A stretch of 64,000 nt of DNA from Blasia pusilla (Eukaryota > Marchantiophyta > Marchantiopsida > Blasiales). Positions 21,704 through 32,087 of this stretch are shown in pieces. Every line of letters begins with the position of its first letter. The first letter of the stretch is position 1. Position numbers and translations under genes: made by a program. Below the pieces are notes generated by a model that saw only the letters and a list, made by a program, of their open reading frames with translations, was not told the origin of the DNA and did no database searches. The DNA lies in assembly GCA_050084515.1 (NCBI GenBank), contig CM114272.1, positions 33,170,001 to 33,234,000 of the forward strand, in the 5' to 3' direction.

Positions 21704-24329
21704 CCTCATTTCTTGGTCAGCTATGGGGCGCCTTAGTATTTACTTTTGAAAGTATTTTTTTATTACATGCCCGGATCTTCTTTCTTGTTCAAGCAAACCC
21801 TACGTGCAATAAATGCATGTAGGGGATGACTCTTATGCCTTTTGGGGGGCGATGCAATAGCGATTAGGGCTGGGAGCAATGGATGAAGATGTTAGAGTCT
21901 CCACCGCCTTTATTGGCTTAGGAGAGTGGAAGGAAATGAGGGTTGGCGCCACTCTCCTCAATGCTTAGGAGAGTGGGGGGAAATGAGGAGGGTAAGCTTG
22001 GGTCAGCCCCTTAGGAGCAATGAATGCAGATCCTTCTCCTTTTGACATCCTTTGCTTGCGTCAATCAACCAGGTAACATATTACACCGATGCCCAAAAGG
22101 GGACTCTCGGTCCAAAGGAAGTGTTCCGACTATATCCCAAATCTTGGCTTTGCATGGTGTTGGTTGATGATCATCAACCACCGTTGTTGATCTCGATACA
22201 AACCTATCTATCAAACCTTTGTACAATATAAACTTCCCCATCCAAAAGATCGGACAAAGACTTCTTTCCTTCGCAAGTCGTGATTGGTTTAGTTTAGAAC
22301 TAATGACCGTACTAATCACGATGGGATTGGCCACGACTTCCAAATATATTTCTATATTTTTCCGAATTCAATATGTCTGACATTCTTCTCTCTATCATGA
22401 TTTTAACTTAATCTTCCTTTGTCACATTTTATGTAGATGTCAAATCTTGATCATATATTATCGGACGTCAAGAGACATCCACTCACTCCACTCACAAATA
22501 GACTCATTCCATTTCACAGTTTGAGGGGAAAATAGGGCATATTGAAGCACCTCTCTCCAATGTAAGTACAATTGCATTTCGACGTATCTTTCAACGTTGG
22601 GTTTTTTCTCATGAGAAAGTAAGCTTCTATTACACTAGGTTTGCCTTCTATAAGAAAATTCATGGCTTTAATTATGCACTTTTGCAAATCTTTTGTGTAG
22701 ACTTCCTTTTCCATCAAATCCTACATATCTACATGATTTCCGCAAGTTGGCGCATGCGGAGGCTCAAAAAAGAAGTTGAGCCCGTCGAGCGGAGAAATTA
22801 GCACATAGAGTGGAAATACAATGTATTTCATTCATTGAACCCCCATGACATCTTCCAATCTTGGACCATCAATCTGTGCTTTCAAGTGGCAACTTATCAA
22901 CAATGATTGATGGCTTGGGTATAGGATTATCCATCGTCTCTACTTGGGAATCCAACGAAATTATTGTAATAAATTTTTAATCTTTCATGGGAATAGCTCT
23001 TGAATCCATAAATGAGGAGAGTGAAAGAATGTATGGTTCTTGCAAATGATGCAAAACCAAGCTATTAAATGTACGATCGATAATGAACCTCAATTTAAAC
23101 CATCGAACATCATATGAGTTTTGCTTTGAAAAAGTTTTCTTTTTGGGATTATACTTATCAATGGATCCACGACTCGGATAGAACACGACTTATATTGTGG
23201 TCGAGGTCCAAGCAATAAGCATTTTTTTCTATTAAAGTACTCATGTAACTCATAACCTCATATGTGTGGAAAACACACATTCATACTTATAACACGATCT
23301 ATTAAAAAGAATCCTTCCTTTATAAATACTAAAATAAATATAATATATGTTTTGGACTAAGTTAGTTATTTAACATCCATTCCAAACCTCCATCAATAGT
23401 AAAAATATCTCTTTCTATGTGTTCTACCTAAAATACCTAGGGAGTTGCTGAAAACAACAAACTCTCCTTGCAACCACTTTTAGGAAAGCAATAGAGGTAG
23501 AGCAAAAATAATTACAGAAATGATTGGCGGGAGTGATACTTATAAAGGAAAAATTAGGTGGGGCGAGGGGAGAGAGAGAGAGATTTGGATTGAGCATTGG
23601 GTCAAACCTTGTTTGATTAACTCTCAATGCATCACTTTTTCAAAGAAAATCCTCTCAAATTAGAGTTCTTCTACTTTTAAACATGTTGGCGAAGAATTGC
23701 ATGTTTAAAACAATGGTTCAAGGATAGGCATATGTGGAATGTCCAAAAATCTCTTTCCTTCATCTTGGAAATGGGAATACACCTCTAATTACATAAATTT
23801 TATGACAAAATAATCCTATAGAAAATGAGGAATTCTTGTTTCTTGCAATCATCTGATTAGAATGAATGTTCAAAAATAAATAACAACCTAGTATAGAAAA
23901 TAAAGAAGGAAAAAATATAGAAAAAATCTCAAAAGACTTAATAATGGTTACCACCTTTTATTTTATGTAATTTTTTCCTAAGAGATCTTTAATGAGCAAA
24001 ACTAAAAATTGATCCCACAATGAAGTTGGTTGGGCAAGAGTATTATAAGCCAAAATGGCAGCAAAGAGCTTGTGGAGAGGGCAATCCATACAAATCTCAT
24101 AAGCCTCTTGGAGGTTAGAGGATACTTCTTAGAAATTAACAAGAAATAAGTTTGAACCCTACAAACCTCTCTGTGTTTAACCTTAAACTACTATAATTTT
24201 TCCCTAAGTTATTGTTGTTGTTTTTTTTTGGAAAAATAAGGTTAATTTATGGAATCCTTTAGGCAAGATAAAACAACTCTATTGGATAGACATTTGGACA
24301 TTCAGACTCCTTGTGATCACTATCATCAC
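21704..24329. other. No recognisable gene
   Basis: Short frames only. 21890-22010 repeats a GAGAGTGG-GGAAATGAGG phrase twice. A short GA run lies at about 23570. No domain seen on either strand. Confidence 0.4.
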
Positions 24330-24770
24330 TGTCACATCTGAGTAGCCGATAGGCCGAGATCTATCGTGGATAGGGCGTAGGAGCCAGCGGACTATCTTGA
24401 GTGTAACTTTGTCCCACGGTGTCGGATGAGGTTGAGGATAGGTCCATTATGTCAAGAACGTCGTTTCTGACAACTTTCCTATTGAGGTCTTCAACAACTG
24501 GGTGACTTGTTGACCAGGTCACCCGCCCCTGGTAACCTGTGCGCGTAGGTTACCAGGAGGATAACTATTTTTAGAGGAAGATGGCTTTCCCAAGCCATCT
24601 TTCTCATGTTGGGCCGTTGGAGCACCTCTCTTGTATGTGTGTGAGATAGGACTAGGATGCTAGCGTCCGGATTCCTTGATAGTGCAGGATGGACGAGGCT
24701 CGATATGCCGATGTAGATTGAGGAGTGGAGTTTGAGGCCGGTGTGCCATTTTTAGTACTTTTTATTTTTA
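24330..24770 (+). repeat. Copy C split repeat A1 (5' terminus)
   Basis: Starts TGTCACATCTGAG and ends TTTATTTTTA. Collinear with A2 (31608-32087) except that a 39-bp segment holding the TATA box in A2 is absent near 24582. Unlike a normal 5' LTR it is not followed by the B sequence that follows A2. No TGGTATCAGAGC-like primer site follows. Confidence 0.88.
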
Positions 24771-26412
24771 CATGAGATAGGTGTTAGGGGGATGGTGGGA
24801 ATTCGTTCTTTGCAGGTAGGCAAGCGAGTTACCTCGATGGGGAGCCCTTGAAGAAACGAGTGTTGCATTTTTTTGGGTCATTTTTTAGTTTGGGAGACCG
24901 TGTATGGAAGCGCTATGTGTTTTCGCAGATTTCTTTGGTGCGGGTTGACGGGGGAGAGCAGCCGGGTGTTGTCCCCCGTCAACCCAACAGTTGGGCGGTG
25001 AATGTTGGGAAGGAGATGAGAGATTTGCCTTGCAGCCATGGGGGGCTGTTAGGTAAAGGCGGCTAGGCTAGGGTGCGGGCTAGATTTAGGTCACTTAATA
25101 GCCGTTGATAGGATCCACGTAGAGCTGCCACGACTTTAGCAGGTGACGGTAAAAGCAAACGCGTAGAAGGATGTGCGTGGGGTACCGGCAGTAGAGCGGA
25201 GGGAGGAGTGTGCGTCAGAAAACGGAAGTTGAGGACGCACAAGGAAACTACGAGCCACGAGTCGGGTTGAGAGAGAGGGACGGTTGGGGATACGCATAGG
25301 GCGTCGTGCCCTAGGACACGGGAAAGAAGGAGTGAGGAGGGAGGCCCGCATAGGGGCGCGGGCAGGCTTCCCAGGCCTGGGAGTTCCAAGGAAGCCGGAG
25401 GGAGCTCCAAGAAGCCAAGGAGTTGCATAGGGGGGCGTGGAGGCCCTCATTAAAGCGGGTATCCGCGGGCTGGCCAAAAAGGAGACGGGGTCGGGAGGAG
25501 TTGTGAAGGTGGGGTAAGAGCGCGGTCGCGTCCCTAGGGATGCGCGCCTTAGGAAACGGAAGGGCGAGGAAGGAGCCAAGAGGGCCGGGAGAGCAGGTCT
25601 GATGAAGTTGGGTCACCGGGAGACCTTGTAGGGCTGCATTAAGGCAATTTGCATAAGGATACGGGCCTAAGGGCCGGACGGAAACAGGAATGGACAGGGC
25701 GAGGCAGGAGGGCCTTGAACGTACGGCATTGGGCCGAGGTAGGGAGAAATAAAGTCGAGTGAGGAATGTGGTTGGTTAGGCTGGAGAACGTGGTGGCATG
25801 GCCGACCAGGTTGGGTAGTGTACGTGGTTATCCGGGGTGACATGGTTGAGACTGACCTGGTAGAGTCAGACGGAGTTGAGACGATAGTTGGGAGACGTGA
25901 TGGGATTTGCTTGTTCCTTGCTTATTGTTTCGCGAGCATGGTGGGATTTTCTGATGGGAGGTTCAATGTGTTGGTCGAGGAGAGTGTTGTGTCATAGAGG
26001 TTGCTGTGCCACATGGAGGAGTGAGTGTTGACGGTGTCGTAGGTTGAAGGGCGTGATCAAGTTACCCATTCGAGTCCCTTTTCCCACACTTATCTTGTGT
26101 GATTGAGAATTATGGGTCGGGTAGTAGGTGGTGTTAGATGGATGTAGTGATGGTGACGAGTATAGACTCCTTTCACGTGTAGCATGTTGGTGGATATACG
26201 GTGGTTCCCGAGTAGGGGTTGTATGTATGACGCGAGAGTAGGTGTGTGATTAGGTGAGATAGTCGGGAGGCTCAGGATGAGCCCGAGTGTTGAGTGTGCA
26301 TGAGGCCGGGTGTGTCATCACAGGATTGGCATTAGCATAGGTGAGCTAGTGAGGAGTGTGGAAGACTCTCGGTGAGTCTGAGTGCTTGAGCGGGTGAGAC
26401 AGGGTTGTCATC
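24771..26412 (+). other. Copy C long 5' leader
   Basis: About 1.64 kb between A1 and the gag start with no supported coding sequence. 25060-25700 is GC-rich. TTCTTTGCAGGTAGG (about 24810-24825) looks like a splice acceptor. Copy D has a TTTTTGCAGGT at a similar distance from its A1 and a leader of 1.74 kb, so length and layout are conserved although the sequences have diverged. Confidence 0.5.
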
Positions 26413-27289
26413 ATGGCATTCTTCCAAGGTTGTTTGGACCTACCTCGACATCCATCCCTGGCTGGATCCTCATCACTAGATACTAGGTCTGGTGATGAGA
26501 TCGCAGACGGAGGCAGTGTGACTTGGCAGGAGATGGACAACATGGGCCATTGGGGCATGCGTCGTTTCTCGGGTGCACTAGGCACCATCAACTTAGATGA
26601 TTTTATTCAGGAGTTCAACACATGGTGTGACTTCCAAGAGATATGGACCCCGACACGGTTCAACCTTTTCATGGCATGGAAGGGGTTGTTCCAGCACTTG
26701 GAGAGTCCTCCGATGGATGACTACATGGAGTTTCAATCACTATATTTAGTAGAGATTGATGCGTAGAGGATGTATTGGGCTCTAGGGTATGTGTCCACTA
26801 GTGGTCACGAGGCATATGATGGGATCGTGAGAGGAGAGAGACTCACACCATCAGCCCGGAGACTAGATGGAGAGGAGGGCATGAGACTAGCGATGTGGCA
26901 GAGACCTCTGGTGGTAGAGGGCCACCTAGCTTCAGTCCCATAGTGGAGTTCTTCAGACAGTTGGGGAAGAGCTACTAGGGCGTACGCACCGACAAGCTGA
27001 AGAGTCTATAGGATTTTCAAGGACGATCAGGTGAGAGTTTGAGAGAGGCATTCATGTGCATGAGGAGGCTGATCATTGCTACGTATGGAGTGACTGAGGC
27101 GTAGTCAGTCCAGTACTGGTACGGGGTTCTGGACCGAGAACTACAGAGGAGAGTCCGAGATGCGGTGATGATTCACACAACAAAGCCCGCATTGAAGGTG
27201 GTCTTCGAGTTGTCTAAGCGTATTGAGCTCAACATGAGTGAGGAGCAGGTAGTGACCACTGGATGAGGTAGCCCGCATTGAAGGTGGTC
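26413..27289 (+). pseudogene. Copy C gag
   Basis: The 117-codon frame 26413-26766 has the family signature RRFSGALGTINLDDFIQEFN and WKGLFQHLESPPMDDYMEF, then a stop. The capsid core continues in other frames to about 27260 (SPIVEFFRQLGKSY, LREAFMCMRRLI, VLDRELQRRVRDAV). No zinc knuckle is left. The region ends in a 20-bp direct repeat (27184-27203 and 27270-27289) that looks like a deletion or template-switch scar. This core is missing from copy D, so C and D complement each other for describing the family. Confidence 0.75.
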
Positions 27290-27329
27290 ATGCGATGGAT
27301 AGTGCTAGCGCACACGTGCGATTACAACA

Positions 27330-27810
27330 CTAGGTGAGTCGTACGATGTGTTGGTGGGGAGTACAATGTTATATCCCGTAGGATTCATCCTTGATTTCTG
27401 GGAGGAGACCATTGCTTATTGGCCAGGGTGGCGGTCAAGTGACGGCCGGATGAGTCAGTTACTCATGCAGTTTCCGAGACGAGGTGGTCGATCACGAGAT
27501 GAGTCTGTGACCACGTTGGCATCTTTCACAGGTAGTGTTAGTTGGCCAGGAGAGTTGTTGGAGGGGAATGCACATGCGGAGGATGTTCCAATAGCAGAAA
27601 TTCCCACTGAGAGACAGGCCATGGCGGGTGTCTCTTCCCATATTGGCGAGACCTCTTCACCATTGTGGGGTACGACTCAAGAGCTACAGAGGAGTGCCGA
27701 AGACCTTGTGAGGCAGGCGTGGAGTCATGCCTTTATCCCAGAGCAGCAAGAGTTAGGTGGCGATTGGGCTCCTGCAGTGGAGATGTTGACCCTAGTGGAT
27801 ACCACACCCG
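27330..27810 (+). pseudogene. Copy C protease, C-terminal half
   Basis: YDVLVGSTMLYPVGFILDFW matches YDVLVGGALLYPMGFSLDYW of copy D and the C-terminal strand of gypsy-type retropepsins (Y-D-V-L-x-G). The active-site Asp region upstream is deleted. It is in frame with the methyltransferase through motif I (single frame 27348-27893), which shows that the methyltransferase is part of the pol polyprotein and not a separate gene. Confidence 0.7.
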
Positions 27811-28585
27811 TTGTGTGGCAGTGTCCAGAGGAGGGTGTTAGGGTGTTAGATCTCTTTGGAGGGATTAGCACTGGATTGGCTACAGTATTATAGGTGGGCA
27901 TACGGGTGCATCAGTACCTATATGTGGAGAGAGATGAGACCACACGGCGAGTATCATTATGTCACGTAGCGACCGGTATCATGAGTTGTTGCCGATATTT
28001 GCAATATGGGGATATCAGCATACACTACTCGCCGACATCTCTTTGGTGGGGATGCATGATCTAGATAGAGTTGGCACCATTCATTTGGTGATTGCTGGAT
28101 GGCCATGTGAGGGTCATTCATCAGATGGCGGAGGGTTTGGATTGTAGGATCCGAGGTCAGGGATGTTTTGGGAGATGCTACGAGTAGTACGACACTTGCA
28201 GGAGAGTCAGGCATGTTCTCCAACGTATATTTTGGAGAACGTGCCGTCGTTGGGAGACACTCGTGCACGTTTGATGACGAGTGTGCATCAGGTGAGGTCC
28301 TGGTTGGGACCTGCTGTGTTGTTAGATGTAGCAAGAGTTGGATCACGCACCCATCGTCCACGACTGTGGTGGATGAACTTGATACCATCAGAGGTACTAA
28401 GTCGAGCATACGATGGAGTCCAGAGAGCACCACATCTTACAGTGGATGCTATTTTGGGCTCAAGGCGTCGATCTCAAGTGGTGACGCGAGATGATAGACC
28501 ACCGTTGGCAATGGCCAATAGGGTGGGGGAGTTGAGGGCAACCTTACCTACCAAAGCCAGAGGTTGCGTCCTCTCCGAGTGAGGT
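27811..28585 (+). pseudogene. Copy C DNMT3-like C5 cytosine methyltransferase, broken
   Basis: Motif I VRVLDLFGGISTGL (about 27836-27877) binds S-adenosylmethionine. Motif IV reads PCEGHS (catalytic Pro-Cys) near 28104-28121, motif VI ENVP near 28237, and the motif VIII region GSRTHRPRLWWMNL near 28340-28380. The RLWWMNL spelling and the FWEMLRV segment resemble DNMT3/DRM-type enzymes (RYFWGNL, FFEFYRLL) more than DNMT1. A stop follows motif I at 27891, another lies near 28144, and the frame closes at 28580 before motifs IX-X, which survive in copy D. A functional enzyme would methylate DNA cytosines, presumably on element cDNA or at the integration site. Confidence 0.82.
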
Positions 28586-28589
28586 CACG

Positions 28590-29575
28590 ATGGAGACTTG
28601 GGAGCTTGTGATAGGTCTCAAGTTGATAGGAAGAGAGCGACGACGAGTCCATAGGTTTTTGAGAGGGTATGTCAGTTTTTTTTCCTTTAGTATGAGAGAC
28701 TTGGGTACGCTGAAGGGTCCCGGGAGATGGATTGAGTTGGCTAGTGATACGCCAATCTTTCGTCGACCCTACATGTATTCTGATATGGAGCGAGTCTTGA
28801 TTCAGAGCAAGAGTCAGGACTTGTTGGAGGCAAGACTTGTGGAGTTATCACATGGGGAGTATGCATCTGCCACAGTCATGCCGACAAAGAAGGATATGTA
28901 TGGCAATTGGAGAGATGGGCGGATGTGTGGAGATTACCGTCCAATCAACCGACAGAGTGTCAGATCAGTACGCCATGCCTACTCCTGAGGAGATCTTTGA
29001 TGCGGTAGGGCATGCAAAGATCTTCAATACTTTAGATCTCTGTGCTGGCTATCATCAGCTTCCTATCAGGTTGGAGGACAGGGAGAAGACAACATTCTGG
29101 GGGATAGATTGGTTCGGGAGAGATTGCTTGTATCAATGGCGGTTCTTACCATTTGGGTTGAAGAATGCGCCTGCGGAGTTTCAGAGAGTGATGGATAAGA
29201 TTTTGTACGATGTTACATAGATGACATTCTTATCTTCAGTTCCACAGTTGAGGAGCATGAGCAACACCTGGAGGAGGTGTTTCGGAGATTGCAGTTACAT
29301 GGACTGAAGTTACATCCAGGCAAGTGCAGATTCTTTCAGGAGGAGATTGAGTACTTGGGACACACCATATACATAAGTAGGTTAGGCGTTCATCAGACAA
29401 AGGTGGAGGCTATTGCGCACATCCCACGCCCTACAGATGTGAGTCAAGTCCGAGTGTTTCTTGGACTGGCGAACTTCTATCGATGGTATGTCAAGGGTTT
29501 TAGTGCAATCGCAAAGTCTTTGACCTTATTGACAAGGATTGATCAGGTTTGGTTGTGGGGAGATGATCAAGAGTG
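28590..29575 (+). pseudogene. Copy C reverse transcriptase
   Basis: Frames 28590-28988, 28837-29220 and 29277-29576 together cover RT. They show MPTKKDMYGNWRDGRMCGDY, the NTLDLCAGYHQLPI motif with the first catalytic Asp, PFGLKNAPAEFQRVMD, then YIDDILIF in a third frame at about 29214-29240, so the YxDD box is intact. The thumb and connection follow (HPGKCRFFQEEIEYLGH, FLGLANFYRWYVKGF). At least two frameshifts separate the pieces. Typical Ty3/gypsy RT. It directly follows the methyltransferase, where most gypsy elements have protease next to RT. Confidence 0.85.
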
Positions 29576-30060
29576 AGCATTTTAGGAGCTCAAGGATAGG
29601 TTGACGTCCTCATCCATTTTACAGAGATCGGTTAGGGATCGCCCATTCCAGTTACATACGGATTGGAGCATGTTGGGTCTAAGAGCAGTGCTTACTGAGT
29701 GGAATGACGAGGAGAGGGAGTTTGTTGTGGCTTACGCGAGCTGATCAAACAACATTGCAGAGGCAAAGTACAGCTCTTACAAGGGAGAGTGCTTGGCTGC
29801 AGTGTACGCCATGGCACATTTCAGATGCTATTTATTTGGCAACCCTTTCACACTTATCACTCATTATCAGCCGTTGAGGTGGTTGATGGAGTCTGACAAG
29901 CTTACGGGAAAGCTTGCTAGGTGGGCTCGTGAGGAGGCGACAAGTGGTTGTGATATCCATGACGACGTGGAGGTTGTGGAGTTCTTGCGCATTGGCGTCA
30001 TAGCGAGCACAGTGAGTGCTAGGGAGCAAGATCGGATCCTATAGAGAGCCAGGAGGTTTA
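29576..30060 (+). pseudogene. Copy C RNase H
   Basis: 29700-29930 encodes AKYSSYKGECLAAVYAMAHF and YLFGNPFTLITHYQPLRWLM, the Ty3-type RNase H pattern in which the catalytic D of TDHQPL has become H here. The linker to integrase (DIHDDVEVVEFLRIG) follows. Stops occur at 29577 and elsewhere. The enzyme would remove the RNA strand during cDNA synthesis. Confidence 0.75.
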
Positions 30061-30129
30061 GGTGGGAGGTGACTAATATTTTGTGAGTATGGGGAGATGG
30101 TAGGATACGAGTGGTACCTCATCCTTCCC

Positions 30130-30960
30130 AGCAAGCACGTGTAGTGTGACATGCCCATGAGGAGTTGGGGCATTTTAGAGTAAAGCGTACTTACAGCTTT
30201 CTCTAGGTTCAGTATTGGTGGCGTGGCATGCATACTGGGATACAACAGTTTGTGGCCAGATGTATGGTATCTGACTAAGTGCGAGCATCCTTCAATGCTC
30301 CCACTCTGTAGTTATATCCTTTTCTGATTATAGGTTTAGGTTATCGGTGGAGTTTAGACTTTGCGGGACCTTTGCCATTGACGGGGCTTCATCACAGGTA
30401 CGTATTGGTCATGGTGGAGCATTTCTCCAAGTGGATAGAGTTGGTGGTACTACCGGACAAGGCAAGCAAGGGAACAGCTTATGCATTTCTAGATTTTTGC
30501 TTAGTCACTTTGGTGAACTGGCGGAGGTGTTGATTGACCAGGGTACCGAGTTTAGGGGAGAGTTTTAGGCCTTGTGTGATCAGGCGCTAATAGATCACCG
30601 CACCACGTCCAGAGATCATCATGAGGCGGATGGGTTGGCGGAGAGAGTAGTACAGATGATGAAGAGAGGATTGCGCAAGTATGGCTTGCAGTGGGGACAA
30701 TTGAGGGAGTGGGACCTACAGTTGCCATGGTTGGCTATGGGTTATTGCATTAGTTGGCATGTATCCTTGGTGTCACTTTCACCGTACTTTTTGCTCTTTG
30801 GGAGAGAGCCAAATTTACCTGCAACTATTCGACGTGACATGGCGGAGGTGTTAGATCTTGATGATCTAGATCTGTGGGTACAAGCGTGTTCTTAGAGGGC
30901 GGAGATTTTTCGTAGAGTTATCCCTATGGCCTTTGAGAACTTAGCTATTGCTCAACATAA
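30130..30960 (+). pseudogene. Copy C DDE integrase
   Basis: The zinc-binding HHCC module lies at about 30155-30290 (HAHEELGHFRVKRTY then CMVSD, with the second Cys of the CxxC pair lost). The catalytic core starts with WSLDFAGPLPLTG (first Asp). The second Asp is in LIDQGTEFRGEF (30530-30568) and the third residue, Glu, in ADGLAERVVQMMKRGLRKYG (30625-30690). This is a standard Ty3/gypsy DDE integrase, which is important because the element's termini resemble those of tyrosine-recombinase elements. Several stops and frameshifts. Confidence 0.85.
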
Positions 30961-31019
30961 AGATATATTGAGGTACGCGACCATTTGTAGAGGAGGTTGT
31001 TGTCTAGGGATTAGGAGGT

Positions 31020-31392
31020 TTCATCTAGAGATTACGTGTATTTACAGCAGACGGCATCCACGAAGCTAGATGTCACTGTAGGGTGCACGATCCTACGTGT
31101 ACGCTAGGTATTACCCACCTGATTCCTCAGGTTGGAGGAACAGGATGGTATGGTTTGGAAGGATCATGTGCGCAATTGTACGCCATATCATCTTTCGAAT
31201 GTAGATGAGACAATGGATCCGAGCTTGGTAGTGGTACCTATAGGCTTGAGGTGTATGTTGTGTGGATTTGTGAGGGGTGCAACCACCATGTTGGTATGTG
31301 ATGGTTGTTCTCGAGGGTGGTATATGTCATGTTTGACCCCCCCTCTTGATGTAGTTCCCACGAGACGATGGATGTTTCCGAGATGTGTATAG
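31020..31392 (+). pseudogene. Copy C integrase tail with PHD finger, degraded
   Basis: Frame 31132-31392 reads DGMVWKDHVRNC, then a PHD finger: CMLC, VCDGC, GWYMSC, PPL, and a final WMFPRC. Against the intact version in copy D, the zinc-ligand His is Tyr and the penultimate Cys is Phe, so this copy could not bind zinc normally. PHD fingers read histone H3 tails. Its place at the integrase C-terminus is where chromoviruses carry a chromodomain. Confidence 0.85.
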
Positions 31393-31424
31393 GGTAGTAG
31401 GTCATGTCAGAGAGATGTGATATT

Positions 31425-31468
31425 TTCTATCTGGAGTTAGAGGGATCCAACTGTCAACTAGGGGGCGG
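31425..31468 (+). other. Copy C polypurine-rich tract before B1
   Basis: GGAGTTAGAGGGATCC followed by CTAGGGGGCGG ends exactly where B1 starts. The same two purine blocks precede B1 in copy D (GGAGTTAGAGGGACC, GCTAGGAGGG) and fragment H, which suggests plus-strand primer function and marks B1 as the start of the sequence copied after the PPT. Confidence 0.6.
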
Positions 31469-31605
31469 TTGTGTGATCTCCATGTATATGTATGAGTTGA
31501 TTTCTCTAAATGTGTGGATCTACCCGTATGTGGGGAAGATCGATGTTGTGTGGTGTAGATGTGACCAGCGATGTATGTTGTGTAGTGATATGTATGCGCA
31601 CGACA
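31469..31605 (+). repeat. Copy C split repeat B1 (137 bp)
   Basis: Starts TTGTGTGATCTCC and ends GCGCACGACA. About 93 percent identical by eye to B2 (32088-32223). It sits between the PPT and A2, separated from A2 by the dinucleotide AT (31606-31607). Confidence 0.88.
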
Positions 31606-31607
31606 AT

Positions 31608-32087
31608 TGTCACATCTGAGTAGCCGATAGGCCGAGATCTATTGTGGATAGGGCGTAGGAGCCACCGGATTATCTTGAGCGTAACTTTGTCCCATGGTGT
31701 CGGATGAGGTTGAGGATAGGTCCATTGTGTTAGGAACGTCATTTTGACAACTTTCCTGTTGAGGTCTTTCACAGCCGGATGACTTGTTGACCAGGTCACC
31801 TGCCCCTGGTAACCTGTGCGCGCAGGTTTTCAAGAGGATAGCAATTTTTAGGGGAAGAGCCTTTTGGCTCTTCCCAACCCTATATAAGGGAGGACGATGG
31901 CTTTCCCAAGCCATCTTTCTCATGTTGGGCCGTTTGAGCACCTCTCTTGTATGTGTGTGAGATAGGACTAGGATGCTAGCGTCTGGATTCCTTGATAGCG
32001 CAGGGTGGACGAGGCTCGATATGCCGATGTAGATTGAGGAGTGGAGTTTTAGGCCAGGTGTGTCATTTTTACTACTCTTTATTTTTG
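31608..32087 (+). repeat. Copy C split repeat A2 (480 bp)
   Basis: Starts TGTCACATCTGAG directly after B1-AT and ends TTTATTTTTG, where B2 begins. It equals A1 plus a 39-bp segment that includes CCCTATATAAGGG. Confidence 0.88.
31881..31888 (+). promoter_or_regulatory. TATA box in repeat A2 of copy C
   Basis: TATATAAG within CCCTATATAAGGG is a strong plant TATA match. Transcription would start about 30 bp downstream (near 31912), so A would hold U3 and the start of R. The segment is missing from A1, so the copy's own 5' promoter is damaged. Confidence 0.6.

Noticed and set aside
25063-25616. Overlapping minus-strand frames of 100-147 codons
   Set aside because: GC-rich leader of copy C on the opposite strand; long frames arise from composition and none has a domain.
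27348-31392. Tyrosine recombinase expected for a split-repeat element
   Set aside because: No R-H-R-Y type frame was seen; the integrase catalytic D, D and E contexts are present instead.
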